A stretch of DNA of 64,000 bases from an uncultured Actinobacillus sp. (lineage in GTDB: Bacteria > Pseudomonadota > Gammaproteobacteria > Enterobacterales > Pasteurellaceae). The stretch covers positions 1 to 64,000 of the forward strand of contig NZ_CAMEFX010000003.1 of assembly GCF_945915845.1 (NCBI RefSeq), given 5' to 3'. The notes beneath the pieces are model-generated. The model did no database searches. It saw nothing but the letters and a program-made list of their open reading frames with translations, and was not told where the DNA came from. Shown piece after piece: positions 18,089 through 30,853 of this stretch; the stretch's first letter is position 1, and each line of letters opens with the position of its first letter. Position numbers and translations under genes: made by a program.

Positions 18089-20212
18089 TTATTCTTGTTC
18101 AACAACGGCTTCCGCTGCCGGAGCTTCCGCAGTAGTACTCAAGTCTTTCATGGTTAAACGAATACGACCTTGACGATCGATTTCAACCACTTTCACGGTC
18201 ACTTCTTGACCCACTTGAAGGTAATCAGTCACTTTCTCAACGCGTTCTTCTGCGATTTGAGAAATATGAACTAAGCCTTCTTTACCGCCAAGAATAGAAA
18301 CGAAAGCACCGAAATCCGCTAAACGCGTCACTTTACCTTGGTAAACCACGCCCGCTTCCACTTCCGCAGTGATTTCTTCAATACGCGCCATCACTGCGCG
18401 TGCTGAGTTAGCATCAACTGCCGCAATTTTCACTGTACCATCGTCATCGATATCAATTGACGTAGCGGTTTCTTCTGTTAATGCACGAATCGTTGCACCA
18501 CCTTTACCGATCACGTCTTTAATTTTCTTCGGATCGATCTTCATGGTGTAAATACGCGGTGCATATTCAGAAATTTCCGCACGCGGCGCAGGAATCGCTT
18601 GTTCCATGACACCTAAAATATGCATACGCGCGCTTTTCGCTTGATTTAATGCGATTTGCATAATTTCAGGGGTAATCCCTTCAATTTTGATGTCCATTTG
18701 AAGCGCAGTCACACCGGTACGCGTACCCGCTACTTTGAAGTCCATATCGCCTAAGTGATCTTCATCACCTAAGATATCTGAAAGAACAACAAATTTTTCA
18801 TCTTCTTTCACCAGACCCATTGCGATACCCGCTACGGCTGCTTTGATTGGAACACCTGCATCCATTAATGCAAGAGATGCACCACAAACAGAGGCCATTG
18901 ATGATGAACCATTTGATTCAGTAATTTCAGATACCACACGAACCACGTATGGGAATTCCGCTAAAGTTGGCATTACCGCTGCCACGCCACGTTTTGCTAA
19001 TCGACCGTGACCGATTTCACGGCGTTTGGGCGAACCAATACGACCTGTTTCACCCACAGAATATGGAGGGAAGTTGTAATGGAATAAGAAAGTATCTTGA
19101 CGTTCGCCTGTTAATTCATCAAGAATTTGCGCATCACGTTCTGTACCTAAAGTCGCCACGGCCAGAGCTTGTGTTTCACCACGCGTGAAGATGGCAGAAC
19201 CATGAGTACGTGGTAACACACCTGTGCAGATGTCTAATGCACGAACGGTATCAACAGTACGACCGTCAATGCGTGGTTCGCCTGCAATAATACGTCCGCG
19301 AACAATTTGGCTTTCAAGTGCGGTGAAAATATCAATAATTTTACCTTCGCTCACTTCTTCATTTTCAGCGGTAATTTGTGCAATCACCTCGGCTTTAATC
19401 GCATCAATTTGCTCATAGCGAACTTGTTTCTCTGTGATACGATAAGCATCACCTAAACGACTTTCAGCAATCGCTTTAACCTGATTAATTAATGCTGTAT
19501 CTGGTTCTGGTGCAACCCAATCCCAGCGTGGCTTGCCTGCTTCTGCCGCAAATTCTTTAATGGCTTCCACCACCACTTGCTGTTGCTGATGACCAAATAC
19601 CACAGCGGCTAACATTTGTTCTTCGGTTAAAATGTCCGCTTCAGACTCCACCATTAAGACGGCTTTATCTGTACCTGCTACCACTAAATCCAAACGGCTG
19701 TGTTTTTGTTCTGCCATTGTAGGGTTTAACACAAATTGATCATTGATGAAACCAACACGTGCCGCACCGATTGGACCATTGAATGGCACACCTGACAATG
19801 AAAGTGCAGCTGATGCACCAATCATCGCCACCAAATCAGGGCTGATTTGTGGGTTAACTGAAACGACTGTAGCGATAATTTGGATTTCATTTAAGAAACC
19901 TTCTGGAAATAATGGACGAATTGGACGGTCGATTAAACGAGCAATCAACGTTTCGCCTTCAGAAGGACGACCTTCGCGTTTAAAGAATCCACCAGGAATT
20001 TTACCTGCTGCGTAGGTACGTTCTTGATAATCAACCGTTAATGGAAAGAAGTCTTGACCTTCTTTTACATCTTTTTTCGCTACTACAGTAACGAAAACGG
20101 TCGTATCGTCCATGCTAGCCATTACAGCAGCTGTTGCCTGACGCGCGATTGCGCCAGTTTCTAAAGTCACTGTATGTTGACCATATTTAAATTGCTTTAC
20201 AATTGGAGTCAC
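18089..20212 (-). CDS. pnp: Polynucleotide phosphorylase
   Basis: 707 aa, standard length. Two RNase PH-like domains (about 10-230 and 310-550) flank a helical linker, then a KH domain ([20 protein letters not shown]) and an S1 domain ([24 protein letters not shown]). [32 protein letters not shown] and [19 protein letters not shown] are catalytic-core signatures. It is a 3'-5' phosphorolytic exoribonuclease of the degradosome. The divergent 242-base region to 20454 would hold its leader, but I see no clear element there. Confidence 0.96.
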   Translation of the reverse strand: MTPIVKQFKYGQHTVTLETGAIARQATAAVMASMDDTTVFVTVVAKKDVKEGQDFFPLTVDYQERTYAAGKIPGGFFKREGRPSEGETLIARLIDRPIRPLFPEGFLNEIQIIATVVSVNPQISPDLVAMIGASAALSLSGVPFNGPIGAARVGFINDQFVLNPTMAEQKHSRLDLVVAGTDKAVLMVESEADILTEEQMLAAVVFGHQQQQVVVEAIKEFAAEAGKPRWDWVAPEPDTALINQVKAIAESRLGDAYRITEKQVRYEQIDAIKAEVIAQITAENEEVSEGKIIDIFTALESQIVRGRIIAGEPRIDGRTVDTVRALDICTGVLPRTHGSAIFTRGETQALAVATLGTERDAQILDELTGERQDTFLFHYNFPPYSVGETGRIGSPKRREIGHGRLAKRGVAAVMPTLAEFPYVVRVVSEITESNGSSSMASVCGASLALMDAGVPIKAAVAGIAMGLVKEDEKFVVLSDILGDEDHLGDMDFKVAGTRTGVTALQMDIKIEGITPEIMQIALNQAKSARMHILGVMEQAIPAPRAEISEYAPRIYTMKIDPKKIKDVIGKGGATIRALTEETATSIDIDDDGTVKIAAVDANSARAVMARIEEITAEVEAGVVYQGKVTRLADFGAFVSILGGKEGLVHISQIAEERVEKVTDYLQVGQEVTVKVVEIDRQGRIRLTMKDLSTTAEAPAAEAVVEQE

Positions 20213-20427
20213 TATTTTTTCCTTTTAAATAAATAAGTTAAGTGTTTTACTTCCCAAATTGCGACTAGCAAAAATAATCTCCTAAAAATCATTTTTGATA
20301 GCCGCACGCTAAAACGGAAAATAAAACTATCGTATTATACTCGCCTTTTCAAGGGATTGGTAACTTTATTTGCAAATTGCTTGTTCTTTTAAAAATCAAG
20401 TATTAAACTGCTATTGATAACCCATAA

Positions 20428-20931
<504 letters not shown>

Positions 20932-20950
20932 TTACCTTTCATCACAATAA

Positions 20951-20980
20951 TCAATATCCTAGCATTGACTAGGATATTGA
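20951..20980. terminator. Perfect 12-bp hairpin after the YhcH-type gene
   Basis: TCAATATCCTAG, loop CATTGA, CTAGGATATTGA. It lies between two convergent genes and has no strong U tract. The CCTAG/CTAGG core resembles the palindromes near the transposase at 61.7 kb. Confidence 0.6.
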
Positions 20981-21048
20981 TTAAAAATGGTAAATTCTTT
21001 TACATGCGGTCAATAACATCACTAAAAACAAACTTTCATCCGCTGACT

Positions 21049-22530
21049 TTAAGTAATTCCTCCTATCAAATTCGCGCGAATGTCATCAAACGTAACCGTT
21101 TTTGTGAGTTTTCCATCTTCAAAAATCACTTCGAGTAAATCATCAGAAAAATCATCTTTTGCCGTCAAACCATCTACATAGCTATCAAAGCTGGTGACTT
21201 TTACACGCCCGCATTGAGATTTTTTCAATCCATCATCCGTTTTAGGATTTTTGAAAATCGCTTTTTCTTCGCCATTGATAATGATAGATGTTGCTTTAAT
21301 AGCAAAACCCAAAGTGTCACGTGTATTGCGTTGATAAGTTTGCGCCCCAACTCCAAATACAATGTTACTCGATGAAAAGCCTTTCGCTTTTAATCCTGCT
21401 AAAATTTGAACCATTTTATCGAATGTCACCCCATCGCCATAAATTGCGCCGATATGGGGATCAAGTACTTTATAACCTTTCTTATTAATCGTTCCACCGA
21501 AAATATCCCACAGGCATTCAATAAGTCCTTTGCGCTCATGACTTGAAAGTGCGGTCGAATTTCCACATATAATATCGAAAAAATTACCACTATCCGGACG
21601 AATAACGATGCGAGCATTAGCTGGACGAGCCATGATTTCATCTTTTAAAATGGGAAGATTTACTGTAATGTTATGCCAAAAATCTGTCGTATCAGACACA
21701 ATGGAAAGCATTGAATGAGGAAACTGTTTCATTAAATAACGAAACGTTGGCAATTCATCAATACCATGTGCACTCATTACTGAATGTTCCGACGCGGGAA
21801 TAGATGTGCCAATTAGCTGTGTTGAACCGTAATATGCTTCAATAAATGAAATAGCGGGGATCGTATCAGTACCTAAAAATGCCGTTAAATGTCCTGCACC
21901 AGATGTTTCTGCTGATTCAAGCGAACTCATACCACGCATAGAAAAATCATGCGATTGAAATGGCACATGTTCTGCAGAATCGCACGTGTCTGCCGCATAT
22001 TCCATGAGTACATTACGATAAGCCAGTGCAATAGATGCGGAAGTAATAGGTTGCCACAATGATACATTTATCAGTGTTTCAAGGTAATTTGTAAGCCAAA
22101 AGAAATCAGGATGTGTATTTTCAATGGTAAGCATTGGAACTTTGATGGCTACGGATTTACCTTCAGGAATCGCTTTAATTCGTACAGGCAAATAGCCCAA
22201 GCGATGTAAGGCGGCGATGTGCTCACCACTTACATCAATGAATAGCGTTCGCTTAATAAAATCACAATATTCTTGTACAACTAAAGATTCATCTCTAGAA
22301 AAAAAATTATCGTTAAAATAATGAATTAAATATTTGATCGCGAAAGCCTGAAATCCAAAAGACACAGCTCGTTCAAGATAAGGAGCGTGCTTATTACTGC
22401 GTGGCGTAAACGTGCTATAAATGTATTGAGAGCCAACGGGATATTGCAATCGGTGAGACGTTTTATAAAAATCGCAGAGCAAAGATGGCACAGCGCTTGA
22501 ACATAAAATTTTGTTATATCTATTTTTCAT
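21049..22530 (-). CDS. nadV: Nicotinamide phosphoribosyltransferase
   Basis: 493 aa, the usual NAMPT/NadV length. Signatures are DFYKTSHRLQYP near residue 21, SFGFQAF, QSHDFSMRGMSSLESAETSG (split here as FSMRGMSS), SIPASEHSVM, and the phosphate-binding RPDSGNFFDI. The enzyme makes NMN from nicotinamide and PRPP, letting Pasteurellaceae grow without added NAD (V factor). It has been described on plasmids and in V-factor-independent species. Here it is chromosomal and single, between the YhcH-type gene and rnr. An uptake signal lies inside it, suggesting long residence. Confidence 0.93.
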   Translation of the reverse strand: MKNRYNKILCSSAVPSLLCDFYKTSHRLQYPVGSQYIYSTFTPRSNKHAPYLERAVSFGFQAFAIKYLIHYFNDNFFSRDESLVVQEYCDFIKRTLFIDVSGEHIAALHRLGYLPVRIKAIPEGKSVAIKVPMLTIENTHPDFFWLTNYLETLINVSLWQPITSASIALAYRNVLMEYAADTCDSAEHVPFQSHDFSMRGMSSLESAETSGAGHLTAFLGTDTIPAISFIEAYYGSTQLIGTSIPASEHSVMSAHGIDELPTFRYLMKQFPHSMLSIVSDTTDFWHNITVNLPILKDEIMARPANARIVIRPDSGNFFDIICGNSTALSSHERKGLIECLWDIFGGTINKKGYKVLDPHIGAIYGDGVTFDKMVQILAGLKAKGFSSSNIVFGVGAQTYQRNTRDTLGFAIKATSIIINGEEKAIFKNPKTDDGLKKSQCGRVKVTSFDSYVDGLTAKDDFSDDLLEVIFEDGKLTKTVTFDDIRANLIGGIT

Positions 22531-22672
22531 TTTTGATAATTTTCCACTAATTAAGTTAAAATAAGTATAGTAAATATAACACTATTAATTCGACGATGCA
22601 CGTATTAATTCCTTGCCTAATTCGCTCCAAACTGTCAAACTTAGCTTATTCATTCTCAGAAGGAGAAATATT

Positions 22673-25129
22673 ATGGCAGGCAAACCAACAGCTAAAACGG
22701 CGACAAAAACAATAAATAAAAAAACAGCCTCAAAAACACGCAAAAAAACAACCGCACTTTTCGATCCTATTCATCTTGATCCTAATTATCAGCAAGAACA
22801 AGCCAAATACGACAACCCTATTCCAAGTCGTGAATTCATCTTGCAAGTAATTCGCGAACATAATCAGCCGATGAGCAGAGAGGAATTATTAACGACTTTT
22901 GCTATTCAAGATGAAGAACGAACTGAAGGCGTCCGTCGCCGCTTGCGAGCAATGGAAAATGATGGTCAATTGGTCTTCACCAAACGCAAATGTTATGCAT
23001 TAGCCGAAAAATTGGATTTATTAAAAGGTACAGTGATCGGACACCGTGATGGTTATGGTTTTCTACAATTAGAAAATCACAGTAATGAAAAAGATCTCTT
23101 TATTCCGAATGGACAAATGCAACGCGTAATGCACGGCGATTTTGTGCTGGCACAAAAAAGTGGATTTGACCGCCGCGGTCGTCAAGAAGTACGCATTGTT
23201 CGTGTATTAGAAAGTCGTAAAAAAGAAATTGTTGGACGCTTTTTCTTAGAAGACGGCATTGGCTATGTGGTCCCTGATGATAGCCGAATTGGGCGCGATA
23301 TTCTGGTACCAAACGAAAGCCGTATGGGTGCGCGTATGGGACAAGTAGTCGTCGTCGCATTACGCCCTCGCACTGCCAGTTTCAGCGCGCCAGTAGGCGA
23401 TATTATTGAAATTTTAGGCGATAATATGGCAAAAGGAATGGAAGTGGAAATTGCGATTCGTAATCACGATATTCCCCATCAATTTCCACCCGCAGTAGAA
23501 AAAGCGGTAAAAAAATTCAGCGAAGAAGTGCCTGAAGAAGCGAAACAAGGGCGCGTAGATTTACGCGATTTACCGCTCGTGACCATTGACAGCGAAGATG
23601 CGCGCGATTTTGATGACGCCGTCCATTGTCGCAAAGAAAAAAATGGCTGGCGTTTATGGGTCGCCATTGCGGATGTGAGCTATTATGTTCGCCTACGTTC
23701 TGCTTTAGACGCAGAAGCGCGCAATCGTGGTAACTCGGTTTATTTCCCAAATCGCGTGATCCCTATGTTGCCGGAAATTTTGTCCAATGGACTTTGTTCG
23801 CTCAATCCACAAGTGGATCGTCTCTGCATGGTCTGTGAAATGCAGCTTTCAAATAAAGGACAACTGAAAAGTTATGAATTTTATGAAGCAGTGATGAACT
23901 CGCACGCACGTTTAACTTATACCAAAGTAGCCAAAATTTTGGATGGCGATGAAGCATTACGTCAGCGTTACGCCGGTTTAGTGCCGCATTTGGAAGAATT
24001 GCACGCCATGTATAAATCCTTGCTTGCGGCGCGTCATCAGCGCGGTGCCATTGATTTTGAAACCATTGAAAGTAAATTTATTTTCAATGAATTGGGACGC
24101 ATTGAACGTATCGAACCTGTTGAACGTAATGATGCCCATAAAATCATTGAAGAATGTATGATTTTAGCCAACATTGCTGCCGCAAACTTTATGGAACGCC
24201 ATCAAGAGCCTGCGCTTTATCGTATTCACGCTGGCCCGAGTGAAGAAAAATTAACCGCCTTTCGTGCCTTTTTAAGTGAGTTGGGATTAACTCTTGAAGG
24301 GGGAATGAAGCCAACCACGGCGGATTACGCCAAATTATTGGTGCAAGTGAAGGAACGCTCTGACCATGAACTTATCCAAACGATGTTGCTGCGCAGTTTA
24401 AGTCAAGCGGTTTACAATGCGGATAATATCGGGCATTTTGGCTTGGCATTGGAAGAATACGCCCACTTTACCTCGCCAATTCGCCGTTATCCTGACTTAA
24501 CCTTACACCGAGGGATCAAATATTTACTTGCCAAAGGCAAAGGCTCCAAACGCAAAACCACCGAAACAGGCGGTTATCATTATAGCCTTGATGAAATGGA
24601 CGAATTAGGCGATCATTGCTCCATGACGGAACGGCGTGCGGATGATGCCACACGCGAAGTAGCGGATTGGCTGAAATGCGAATTTATGCAAGATCATATT
24701 GGCGATGAATTTGATGGCGTCATTTCGTCAGTCACGGGGTTTGGCTTATTTGTCCGATTAGACGATCTCTTTATTGATGGGCTTGTTCATGTGTCCACCT
24801 TAGATAATGACTACTACCAATATGATGCGGCGGGACAACGCTTAATTGGCGAAAATTCAGGCATGATTTACCGTCTTGGCGACAGAGTACGCGTACGAGT
24901 TGAAGCGGCTAACCTAGATCAACGCCAAGTGGATTTCAGCTTAATTTCAAGCAAACGCACACCGCGCCGAGTGGGAAAAACCGCAAAAACCAAAGCTAAA
25001 ATTGCCGCCAAAACCACCGCACTTTCAGCGCCTAAAAACAAAGGCAAATTGAAAAAACAAAAAAGTGCGGTGAAAAAATCGAAAGTTTCAGACAAAGCCA
25101 AGAAACCCAATAAATCAAGAAAAAAATAA
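22673..25129 (+). CDS. rnr: Ribonuclease R
   Basis: 818 aa from the ATG at 22673 with AGAAGGAG upstream. A basic N-terminal tail precedes a helix-turn-helix region (about 45-105), two cold-shock domains, the RNB catalytic domain (from about 245; [12 protein letters not shown] holds the metal-binding Asp residues) and an S1 domain (about 690-765). A Lys-rich C-terminal tail follows. RNase R is a processive 3'-5' exoribonuclease for structured RNA. The C-terminal tail is encoded over two uptake signals facing each other (25017 and 25062) and another lies in the N-terminal tail at 22752. rlmB follows after 14 bases. Confidence 0.95.
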   Translation: MAGKPTAKTATKTINKKTASKTRKKTTALFDPIHLDPNYQQEQAKYDNPIPSREFILQVIREHNQPMSREELLTTFAIQDEERTEGVRRRLRAMENDGQLVFTKRKCYALAEKLDLLKGTVIGHRDGYGFLQLENHSNEKDLFIPNGQMQRVMHGDFVLAQKSGFDRRGRQEVRIVRVLESRKKEIVGRFFLEDGIGYVVPDDSRIGRDILVPNESRMGARMGQVVVVALRPRTASFSAPVGDIIEILGDNMAKGMEVEIAIRNHDIPHQFPPAVEKAVKKFSEEVPEEAKQGRVDLRDLPLVTIDSEDARDFDDAVHCRKEKNGWRLWVAIADVSYYVRLRSALDAEARNRGNSVYFPNRVIPMLPEILSNGLCSLNPQVDRLCMVCEMQLSNKGQLKSYEFYEAVMNSHARLTYTKVAKILDGDEALRQRYAGLVPHLEELHAMYKSLLAARHQRGAIDFETIESKFIFNELGRIERIEPVERNDAHKIIEECMILANIAAANFMERHQEPALYRIHAGPSEEKLTAFRAFLSELGLTLEGGMKPTTADYAKLLVQVKERSDHELIQTMLLRSLSQAVYNADNIGHFGLALEEYAHFTSPIRRYPDLTLHRGIKYLLAKGKGSKRKTTETGGYHYSLDEMDELGDHCSMTERRADDATREVADWLKCEFMQDHIGDEFDGVISSVTGFGLFVRLDDLFIDGLVHVSTLDNDYYQYDAAGQRLIGENSGMIYRLGDRVRVRVEAANLDQRQVDFSLISSKRTPRRVGKTAKTKAKIAAKTTALSAPKNKGKLKKQKSAVKKSKVSDKAKKPNKSRKK

Positions 25130-25143
25130 ATGAAGGAAACAAA

Positions 25144-25881
25144 ATGTCCGAAAATATCTACGGTATTCATGCCGTAAAATCCTTTTTAGAACGAACGCCT
25201 GAACGTATTATCGAAGTCTTTGTGCTCAAAGGGCGTGAAGACAAACGGTTGCAACCCTTACTTAACGAGTTACACCATTTAGGCATCGCTGTGCAATTTC
25301 TTAATCGCCAAACCTTGGATAACAAAGCCAACGGCGAAGTTCATCAAGGGGTGATTGCGCGCGTGCAGCCTGCGAAAGAACTCAATGAAAACGATTTGGA
25401 TGTTATTCTTGCCAATAAACAAAATCCATTTTTGTTGGTACTTGACGGCGTGACCGATCCCCATAATCTTGGGGCTTGTTTGCGTACAGCGGATGCAGCG
25501 GGTGTGGATGCGGTTATTGTGCCAAAAGACAAATCCGCACAACTCACTTCAATTGCGCGCAAAGTAGCTTGTGGCGCAGCTGAAGTCGTGCCATTAATTC
25601 GCGTCACCAATTTAGCGCGCACATTACGTGATATTCAGCAAAATCATAATATTTGGGTAGTGGGAACCGCAGGCGAAGCCACCGAAACCATTTACCAAAC
25701 CAAACTCACCGGCGCGCTCGCCTTGGTCATGGGCGCGGAAGGTGACGGTATGCGCCGCTTAACCCGCGAATGTTGCGATCAATTAATCAGCATCCCAATG
25801 GCCGGCTCAGTGTCATCATTAAACGTCTCCGTAGCAACAGGGGTGTGTTTATTTGAAATTGTGCGCCAAAGATTGGGGTAA
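25144..25881 (+). CDS. rlmB: 23S rRNA Gm2251 2'-O-methyltransferase
   Basis: 245 aa SpoU/TrmH-type SPOUT methyltransferase. The N-terminal substrate-binding domain starts [12 protein letters not shown]. The catalytic domain has [32 protein letters not shown] and [18 protein letters not shown], the three SpoU motifs that form the knotted SAM site. It methylates G2251 in the P loop of 23S rRNA. It forms an rnr-rlmB unit as in enterics and ends at an uptake-signal hairpin. Confidence 0.95.
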   Translation: MSENIYGIHAVKSFLERTPERIIEVFVLKGREDKRLQPLLNELHHLGIAVQFLNRQTLDNKANGEVHQGVIARVQPAKELNENDLDVILANKQNPFLLVLDGVTDPHNLGACLRTADAAGVDAVIVPKDKSAQLTSIARKVACGAAEVVPLIRVTNLARTLRDIQQNHNIWVVGTAGEATETIYQTKLTGALALVMGAEGDGMRRLTRECCDQLISIPMAGSVSSLNVSVATGVCLFEIVRQRLG

Positions 25882-25895
25882 ATTGGGGAATAAAA

Positions 25896-25918
25896 AGTGC
25901 GGTCAAAATGACCGCACT
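25896..25918 (+). terminator. Uptake-signal-pair hairpin after rlmB
   Basis: AGTGCGGTCA, loop AAA, TGACCGCACT: a perfect 10-bp stem made of two head-to-head uptake signals. The U tract is weak. Confidence 0.75.
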
Positions 25919-26012
25919 CAGCGCCTGGATAAACGCTAAACAAATAAGGCTGTAAACAAAATAGAAAAAGCAAAAAGCCGTTATCTTTTGATAAGGGCTT
26001 TTCTGAATAAGA

Positions 26013-26102
26013 TGGCGGAAGAACTGAGATTCGAACTCAGGGTGGACTCGCATCCACGCCGGTTTTCAAGACCGGTGCATTCAACCGCTCTGCCATTCTT
26101 CC
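26013..26102 (-). tRNA. serT: tRNA-Ser (anticodon TGA)
   Basis: The minus strand begins GGAAGAATGGCAGAGCGG; the anticodon loop CTTGAAA gives TGA; there is a long variable arm and the T arm GAGTTCGAATCTC. The acceptor closes with TTCTTCC and CCA is encoded. 90 nt, decoding UCA/UCG. A strong promoter lies immediately upstream. The symbol is by analogy with the enteric gene. Confidence 0.95.
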
Positions 26103-26119
26103 GCGGTTAACGGTGGTGA

Positions 26120-26148
26120 ATAATACGGATTTCGTGCCAACCTGTCAA
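26120..26148 (-). promoter_or_regulatory. Strong sigma-70 promoter of tRNA-Ser(TGA)
   Basis: On the minus strand a perfect TTGACA (26143-26148), exactly 17 bases, then TATTAT (26120-26125). The transcript would start about 10 nt before the mature tRNA. Confidence 0.85.
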
Positions 26149-26244
26149 GCGAGAAAATAAAAAAAGTGTTTAATTGCTGTTTTTTAAATCAATGTGAAAT
26201 TCACCGCGCTTTTAAGATATTGAAAGCATTTGGTGGCAGCAATA

Positions 26245-26270
26245 AAAAAGCGCCCAAAATGGACGCTTTA
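26245..26270 (-). terminator. Terminator of rpsO
   Basis: On the minus strand AAAGCG-CC pairs with GG-CGCTTT around TTTT with one mismatch, followed by a T-rich run. It lies 20 bases past the rpsO stop. Confidence 0.75.
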
Positions 26271-26290
26271 AAATCGGCAATATTTGAAAA

Positions 26291-26560
26291 TTAGCGGCGT
26301 AAACCTAAACGCGCGATAGTTTCAGAATATTTAGCTAAATCAGTACGTTTTAAGTAGTCTAATAATTTACGACGACGAGAAACCATACCTAATAAGCCAC
26401 GACGACCGTGGTGGTCTTTTTTATGCTCAGCAAAGTGACCTTGAAGATGGTTGATTTGAGCAGTTAATAACGCGATTTGAACTTCTGATGAACCAGTATC
26501 TTTCGCATCACGACCGAATTCTGCAACGATGGCAGCTTTTTGTTCTACGCTTAGAGACAT
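26291..26560 (-). CDS. rpsO: 30S ribosomal protein S15
   Basis: 89 aa, exact family length. [19 protein letters not shown] and [21 protein letters not shown] are the rRNA-binding signatures. It is a primary 16S rRNA central-domain binder. Ribosome binding site AGGAG. Pnp is not adjacent here, unlike in enterics, where rpsO precedes pnp. Confidence 0.97.
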   Translation of the reverse strand: MSLSVEQKAAIVAEFGRDAKDTGSSEVQIALLTAQINHLQGHFAEHKKDHHGRRGLLGMVSRRRKLLDYLKRTDLAKYSETIARLGLRR

Positions 26561-26671
26561 TTTTTACTCCTAAAAAGTAAGTTAATGATACATCATTCGC
26601 CGATCTCTAATTCAGCGATGACAAGGAAGTGTGTATTTTAACGACAAATCGAGAAAATGCAATCTTTTATC

Positions 26672-26714
26672 AAAGTGCGGTCAGAAAAATTTCTATTTTC
26701 TAACCGCACTTTTT
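26672..26714 (-). terminator. Uptake-signal-pair terminator of acnB
   Basis: AAAGTGCGGT and AGAAAA pair with TTTTCT and ACCGCACTTT around a short loop. It sits just past the acnB stop and is A/T-flanked for termination on the minus strand. Confidence 0.75.
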
Positions 26715-26723
26715 TCTATTACA

Positions 26724-29330
26724 TCAAACCGCTTGCTGAAAAATCACATTATCCGCTTTTTTCAAATAAGCACTGATTTCATTGAAATTCATATAACGAT
26801 AAACATCGTCTTTTTCTTTCTGTAAATCGGCTACATAAGTGAGATATTCCGCAGGCGTTGGCAACTTGCCCAGCAATGCCGCAACGGCAGCCAATTCTGC
26901 GGAAGCAAGATACACATTGGCACCTTGCCCCAAACGGTTCGGGAAGTTTCGTGTCGAAGTTGAAACCACTGTCGCTTTGTCCGCCACACGTGCTTGGTTG
27001 CCCATACAAAGTGAACAGCCCGGCATTTCAACGCGCGCGCCACTTTTGCCATAAATGCTGTAATAACCTTCTTCCGTTAACAAGGCTGCATCCATTTTAG
27101 TTGGCGGTGCCACCCATAAGCGGGTTGGGATCATCCCTTTGAATTGATTGAGTAATTTCCCTGCAGCGCGGAAATGTCCGATATTGGTCATACAAGATCC
27201 GATAAACACTTCATCGATCTTATCGCCTTGGACTTCCGATAACAAACGGGCATCGTCAGGATCATTTGGCGCGCACACAATCGGCTCTTTGATTTCATCT
27301 AAATTAATCTCAATCACCGCCGCATATTCCGCGTCTTTGTCCGCTTCTAACAACGTTGGATTCGCAAGCCAATTTTCCATGGCTTTTACGCGGCGTTCCA
27401 ATGTGCGTGCGTCACCATAACCTTCAGCAATCATCCATTTCAACAAAGTGATATTGGAATTGAGATATTCAATGATCGGCGCTTTGTTGAGCTTAATGGT
27501 ACAAGCCGCCGCTGAACGTTCCGCCGAAGCATCCGAAAGCTCAAAAGCCTGTTCCACTTTCAAATCTTCCAACCCTTCGATTTCCAAAATTCGCCCTGAG
27601 AAAATATTTTTCTTACCTTGTTTTTCAACGGTGAGCAAACCTTGTTGAATAGCAAAATACGGAATAGCGTGAACTAAATCGCGTAAGGTAATGCCTTCTT
27701 GCATTTTACCTGTAAAACGCACTAACACAGATTCAGGCATATCCAACGGCATAACGCCGGTTGCTGCCGCAAAAGCCACTAAGCCTGAACCTGCGGGGAA
27801 TGAGATCCCGATTGGGAAACGCGTATGGGAATCGCCACCGGTTCCAACGGTATCCGGTAATAACATACGATTGAGCCACGAGTGGATGACACCATCTCCC
27901 GGGCGCAAAGACACGCCGCCACGGTTCATAATAAAATCAGGTAAAGTGTGATGCGTGACTACGTCCACAGGTTTTGGATACGCGGCGGTATGACAGAAGG
28001 ATTGCATCACAAGATCCGCCGAGAAACCTAAACAAGCTAAATCTTTTAATTCATCGCGCGTCATCGGCCCTGTGGTATCTTGCGAGCCCACCGAAGTCAT
28101 ACGCGGTTCGCAATATTGTCCCGGTCGAATGCCATCCACACCACAAGCGCGCCCTACCATTTTTTGTGCCAAGGTAAATCCTTTGTGATTTTCCACCGCA
28201 CTTTGTGGTTTCACAAAAATATCGCTTTCAGGCAATCCCAACGCCACGCGCGCTTTATGGGTTAAACCACGGCCGATAATCAACGGAATACGTCCGCCCG
28301 CACGGACTTCATCTAATAATACGTCTGTTTTTAAGCTAAATTCCGCAATAACATTGTCGGTATCATGAACACAAATTTTGCCCGCATAAGGGTAAATATC
28401 AATAACATCGCCCATATTTAAGCCGTTTACATCCACTTCAATCGGCAACGCCCCTGCGTCTTCTAAGGTATTAAAGAAAATCGGGGCAATTTTTCCGCCC
28501 AACACAATACCGCCTGCGCGCTTGTTTGGAATATAGGGAATATCTTCGCCCATAAACCAAAGCACCGAGTTGGTCGCGGATTTTCGTGAGGATCCTGTCC
28601 CCACCACATCGCCCACATAAGCCAACGGAAAGCCTTTTTGTTTTAAGCTTTCAATTTGTTGAATTGGACCTACTTGAGTTGGCTCATCAGGCACGATCCC
28701 CTCGCGTGGCATTTTTAACATGGCTTTGGCGTGCAACGGAATATCAGGACGCGACCACGCATCTTGCGCAGGGGAAAGATCGTCCGTATTGGTTTCCCCT
28801 GACACTTTAAACACGGTCACCGTTAATTTTTCCGCTAATTTCGGACGAGACGTAAACCATTCCGCATTCGCCCAAGATTGCAATACTTGCTGCGCATACA
28901 CATTGCCTTGTTCAGCGCGAGATTGCACATCGTGGAAATTATCAAACATCAGCAAGGTGCGAGATAATTCTTCTGCAGCAATTGGCGCCAATTTTGCGTC
29001 ATCAAGTGCGGTCAAAAGTGGCTCAATATTGTAACCACCTTGCATTTTACCCAACATTTTTACCGCACTTTCCGCTGAAATTAACGGACAAACCACATCC
29101 CCTTTACTCACCGCAGATAAAAATGACGCTTTCACATAAGCCGCTTCATCCACCCCCGCAGGAATACGCGTTTCAAATAATTCCAGTAAATAGGTTTCTT
29201 TTCCTTGCGGTGGATTTTTCAATAATTCAATCAGTTGTGCCGTTTGTTCCGCATTTAACGGTTGCGGCACAACGCCCAATTTGGCACGTTCATCAACCTG
29301 TTTTTGATAATCTAATAGAAAGTCTGACAT
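26724..29330 (-). CDS. acnB: Aconitate hydratase B
   Basis: 868 aa from [11 protein letters not shown] at 29330, which has TCAGGAG 6 bases upstream. AcnB-type architecture: an N-terminal HEAT-like domain (about 1-160), the swivel domain (about 165-380) with [16 protein letters not shown], then the Fe-S catalytic domains with [16 protein letters not shown] and [16 protein letters not shown], whose Cys, with [10 protein letters not shown], ligates the [4Fe-4S] cluster. It isomerises citrate to isocitrate. It forms one unit with icd 24 bases upstream. H. influenzae is known to lack this branch of the cycle. Confidence 0.96.
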   Translation of the reverse strand: MSDFLLDYQKQVDERAKLGVVPQPLNAEQTAQLIELLKNPPQGKETYLLELFETRIPAGVDEAAYVKASFLSAVSKGDVVCPLISAESAVKMLGKMQGGYNIEPLLTALDDAKLAPIAAEELSRTLLMFDNFHDVQSRAEQGNVYAQQVLQSWANAEWFTSRPKLAEKLTVTVFKVSGETNTDDLSPAQDAWSRPDIPLHAKAMLKMPREGIVPDEPTQVGPIQQIESLKQKGFPLAYVGDVVGTGSSRKSATNSVLWFMGEDIPYIPNKRAGGIVLGGKIAPIFFNTLEDAGALPIEVDVNGLNMGDVIDIYPYAGKICVHDTDNVIAEFSLKTDVLLDEVRAGGRIPLIIGRGLTHKARVALGLPESDIFVKPQSAVENHKGFTLAQKMVGRACGVDGIRPGQYCEPRMTSVGSQDTTGPMTRDELKDLACLGFSADLVMQSFCHTAAYPKPVDVVTHHTLPDFIMNRGGVSLRPGDGVIHSWLNRMLLPDTVGTGGDSHTRFPIGISFPAGSGLVAFAAATGVMPLDMPESVLVRFTGKMQEGITLRDLVHAIPYFAIQQGLLTVEKQGKKNIFSGRILEIEGLEDLKVEQAFELSDASAERSAAACTIKLNKAPIIEYLNSNITLLKWMIAEGYGDARTLERRVKAMENWLANPTLLEADKDAEYAAVIEINLDEIKEPIVCAPNDPDDARLLSEVQGDKIDEVFIGSCMTNIGHFRAAGKLLNQFKGMIPTRLWVAPPTKMDAALLTEEGYYSIYGKSGARVEMPGCSLCMGNQARVADKATVVSTSTRNFPNRLGQGANVYLASAELAAVAALLGKLPTPAEYLTYVADLQKEKDDVYRYMNFNEISAYLKKADNVIFQQAV

Positions 29331-29354
29331 AACTACTCCTGACATAGTTGCTCC

Positions 29355-30602
29355 TTACATATTAGCGATAATATCTTGTGCAAACTCAGAAGTTGAGCGC
29401 AAGGTTGCACCGTCTAACATTTCCGCAAAATCAAAAGTCACGGTTTTATCCGCAATGGTTTTGGACACCGCTTTCACCACCAAATCTGCCGCTTCAACCC
29501 AACCCAAATGACGCAACATCATTTCGCCGCTTAAAATCAAGGAACCAGGGTTGCCTTTATTTTGCCCTGCAATTTTTGGCGCGGTACCGTGCGTGGCTTC
29601 AAAGATCGCTGCGTCATCGCCAATATTCGCCCCCGGGGAAATGCCAATACCGCCCACTTGTGCCGCCAGCGCATCGGAAATGTAATCGCCGTTAAGATTT
29701 AACGTGGCAATCACATCGTAATCCGCAGGATGCAATAACACTTCCTGTAAAAAGGCATCGGCAATGCAATCTTTAATCACAATCTCGCGCCCTGTGTTTG
29801 GATTGGTTAAGCGCATCCAAGGACCTTGTTCAATTAAGGTCGCGCCAAATTCTTGCGCCACTTGATAACCCCATTCTTTAAAGGCACCTTCAGTAAATTT
29901 CATAATATTGCCTTTATGCACCAACGTGAGCGAAGTGCGGTCATTATCAATCACATATTGCAAGGCAGCCCTAACCAAACGTTGCGTCCCTTGTTTAGAA
30001 ACCGGTTTAATGCCAATACCACAATCTTCCGTAAAACGGATTTTTTTCACGCCCATTTCTTGTTGCAAAAATTGAATCACTTTATTGGCTTCAGGGGAGC
30101 CCGCCACCCATTCCACGCCCGCATAAATATCTTCCGAATTTTCGCGGAAAATCACCATATTCACTAACTCTGGATGTTTCACCGGACTTGGCGTGCCGTC
30201 ATAATAACGAATCGGGCGCAAGCAATTATACAAATCCAACCCTTGACGCATCGCCACGTTCAAAGAACGAATACCACCGCCAACCGGGGTCATTAAAGGC
30301 CCTTTAATGGCAACGTGATAGTCGCGGATAAATGCCATGGTTTCATCAGGCAACCACGTATTTTCACCATAAACTTCATTGGCTTTGCCGCCTGCATAAA
30401 TTTCCATCCACGAAATTTTGCGTTTGCCTTGATACGCTTTTTCTACTGCCGCATCAATCACCGCTTGCATGGCCGGCGTCACATCTACGCCAATTCCATC
30501 GCCTTCAATAAAAGGAATGATGGGATTATCGGGCACTTGAAGCGAACCGTTAGCGGCAATTTGAATTTTTTCACCTTGAGGGATTTTAACCTGTGATTGC
30601 AT
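29355..30602 (-). CDS. icd: NADP-dependent isocitrate dehydrogenase
   Basis: 415 aa, matching enteric Icd (416). [11 protein letters not shown] and [13 protein letters not shown] include the substrate-binding, regulatory Ser at 113. [17 protein letters not shown] and [19 protein letters not shown] follow. It converts isocitrate to 2-oxoglutarate with NADPH formation. It is first in an icd-acnB unit and divergent from gltA across a 251-base AT-rich region where both promoters must lie. No AceK kinase gene is in the window. Confidence 0.96.
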   Translation of the reverse strand: MQSQVKIPQGEKIQIAANGSLQVPDNPIIPFIEGDGIGVDVTPAMQAVIDAAVEKAYQGKRKISWMEIYAGGKANEVYGENTWLPDETMAFIRDYHVAIKGPLMTPVGGGIRSLNVAMRQGLDLYNCLRPIRYYDGTPSPVKHPELVNMVIFRENSEDIYAGVEWVAGSPEANKVIQFLQQEMGVKKIRFTEDCGIGIKPVSKQGTQRLVRAALQYVIDNDRTSLTLVHKGNIMKFTEGAFKEWGYQVAQEFGATLIEQGPWMRLTNPNTGREIVIKDCIADAFLQEVLLHPADYDVIATLNLNGDYISDALAAQVGGIGISPGANIGDDAAIFEATHGTAPKIAGQNKGNPGSLILSGEMMLRHLGWVEAADLVVKAVSKTIADKTVTFDFAEMLDGATLRSTSEFAQDIIANM

Positions 30603-30853
30603 ATAACCTCCTGTTGTTGGGGTGTTTTTCGTTATTTTGAAGAGATGTATCGAATAGATTAATTAGACCATAACAGGAATTCAACAAAAAAAATAACATT
30701 TCGTAAAAAATCCGCTCAAAATAAGAAAAAAATTTCCGTTTTTTGAGCTGAAACAAGAAAGCGTAAAAAAAAATATTGCAAAACGAATTTAAATAGTGCT
30801 AAGTTCGTTAGCATCATAATTCTAAAAAAAATATCTCACCACAGGAGGACGGT

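Noticed and set aside
25779..26053. Minus-strand frames covering the rlmB 3' end and tRNA-Ser(TGA)
   Set aside because: They are antisense to rlmB and run through the tRNA gene with no start signal or family match.
30603..30853. Riboswitch in the icd-gltA divergent region
   Set aside because: The region is AT-rich with long A runs but shows no conserved aptamer-like stems; only promoters are expected.
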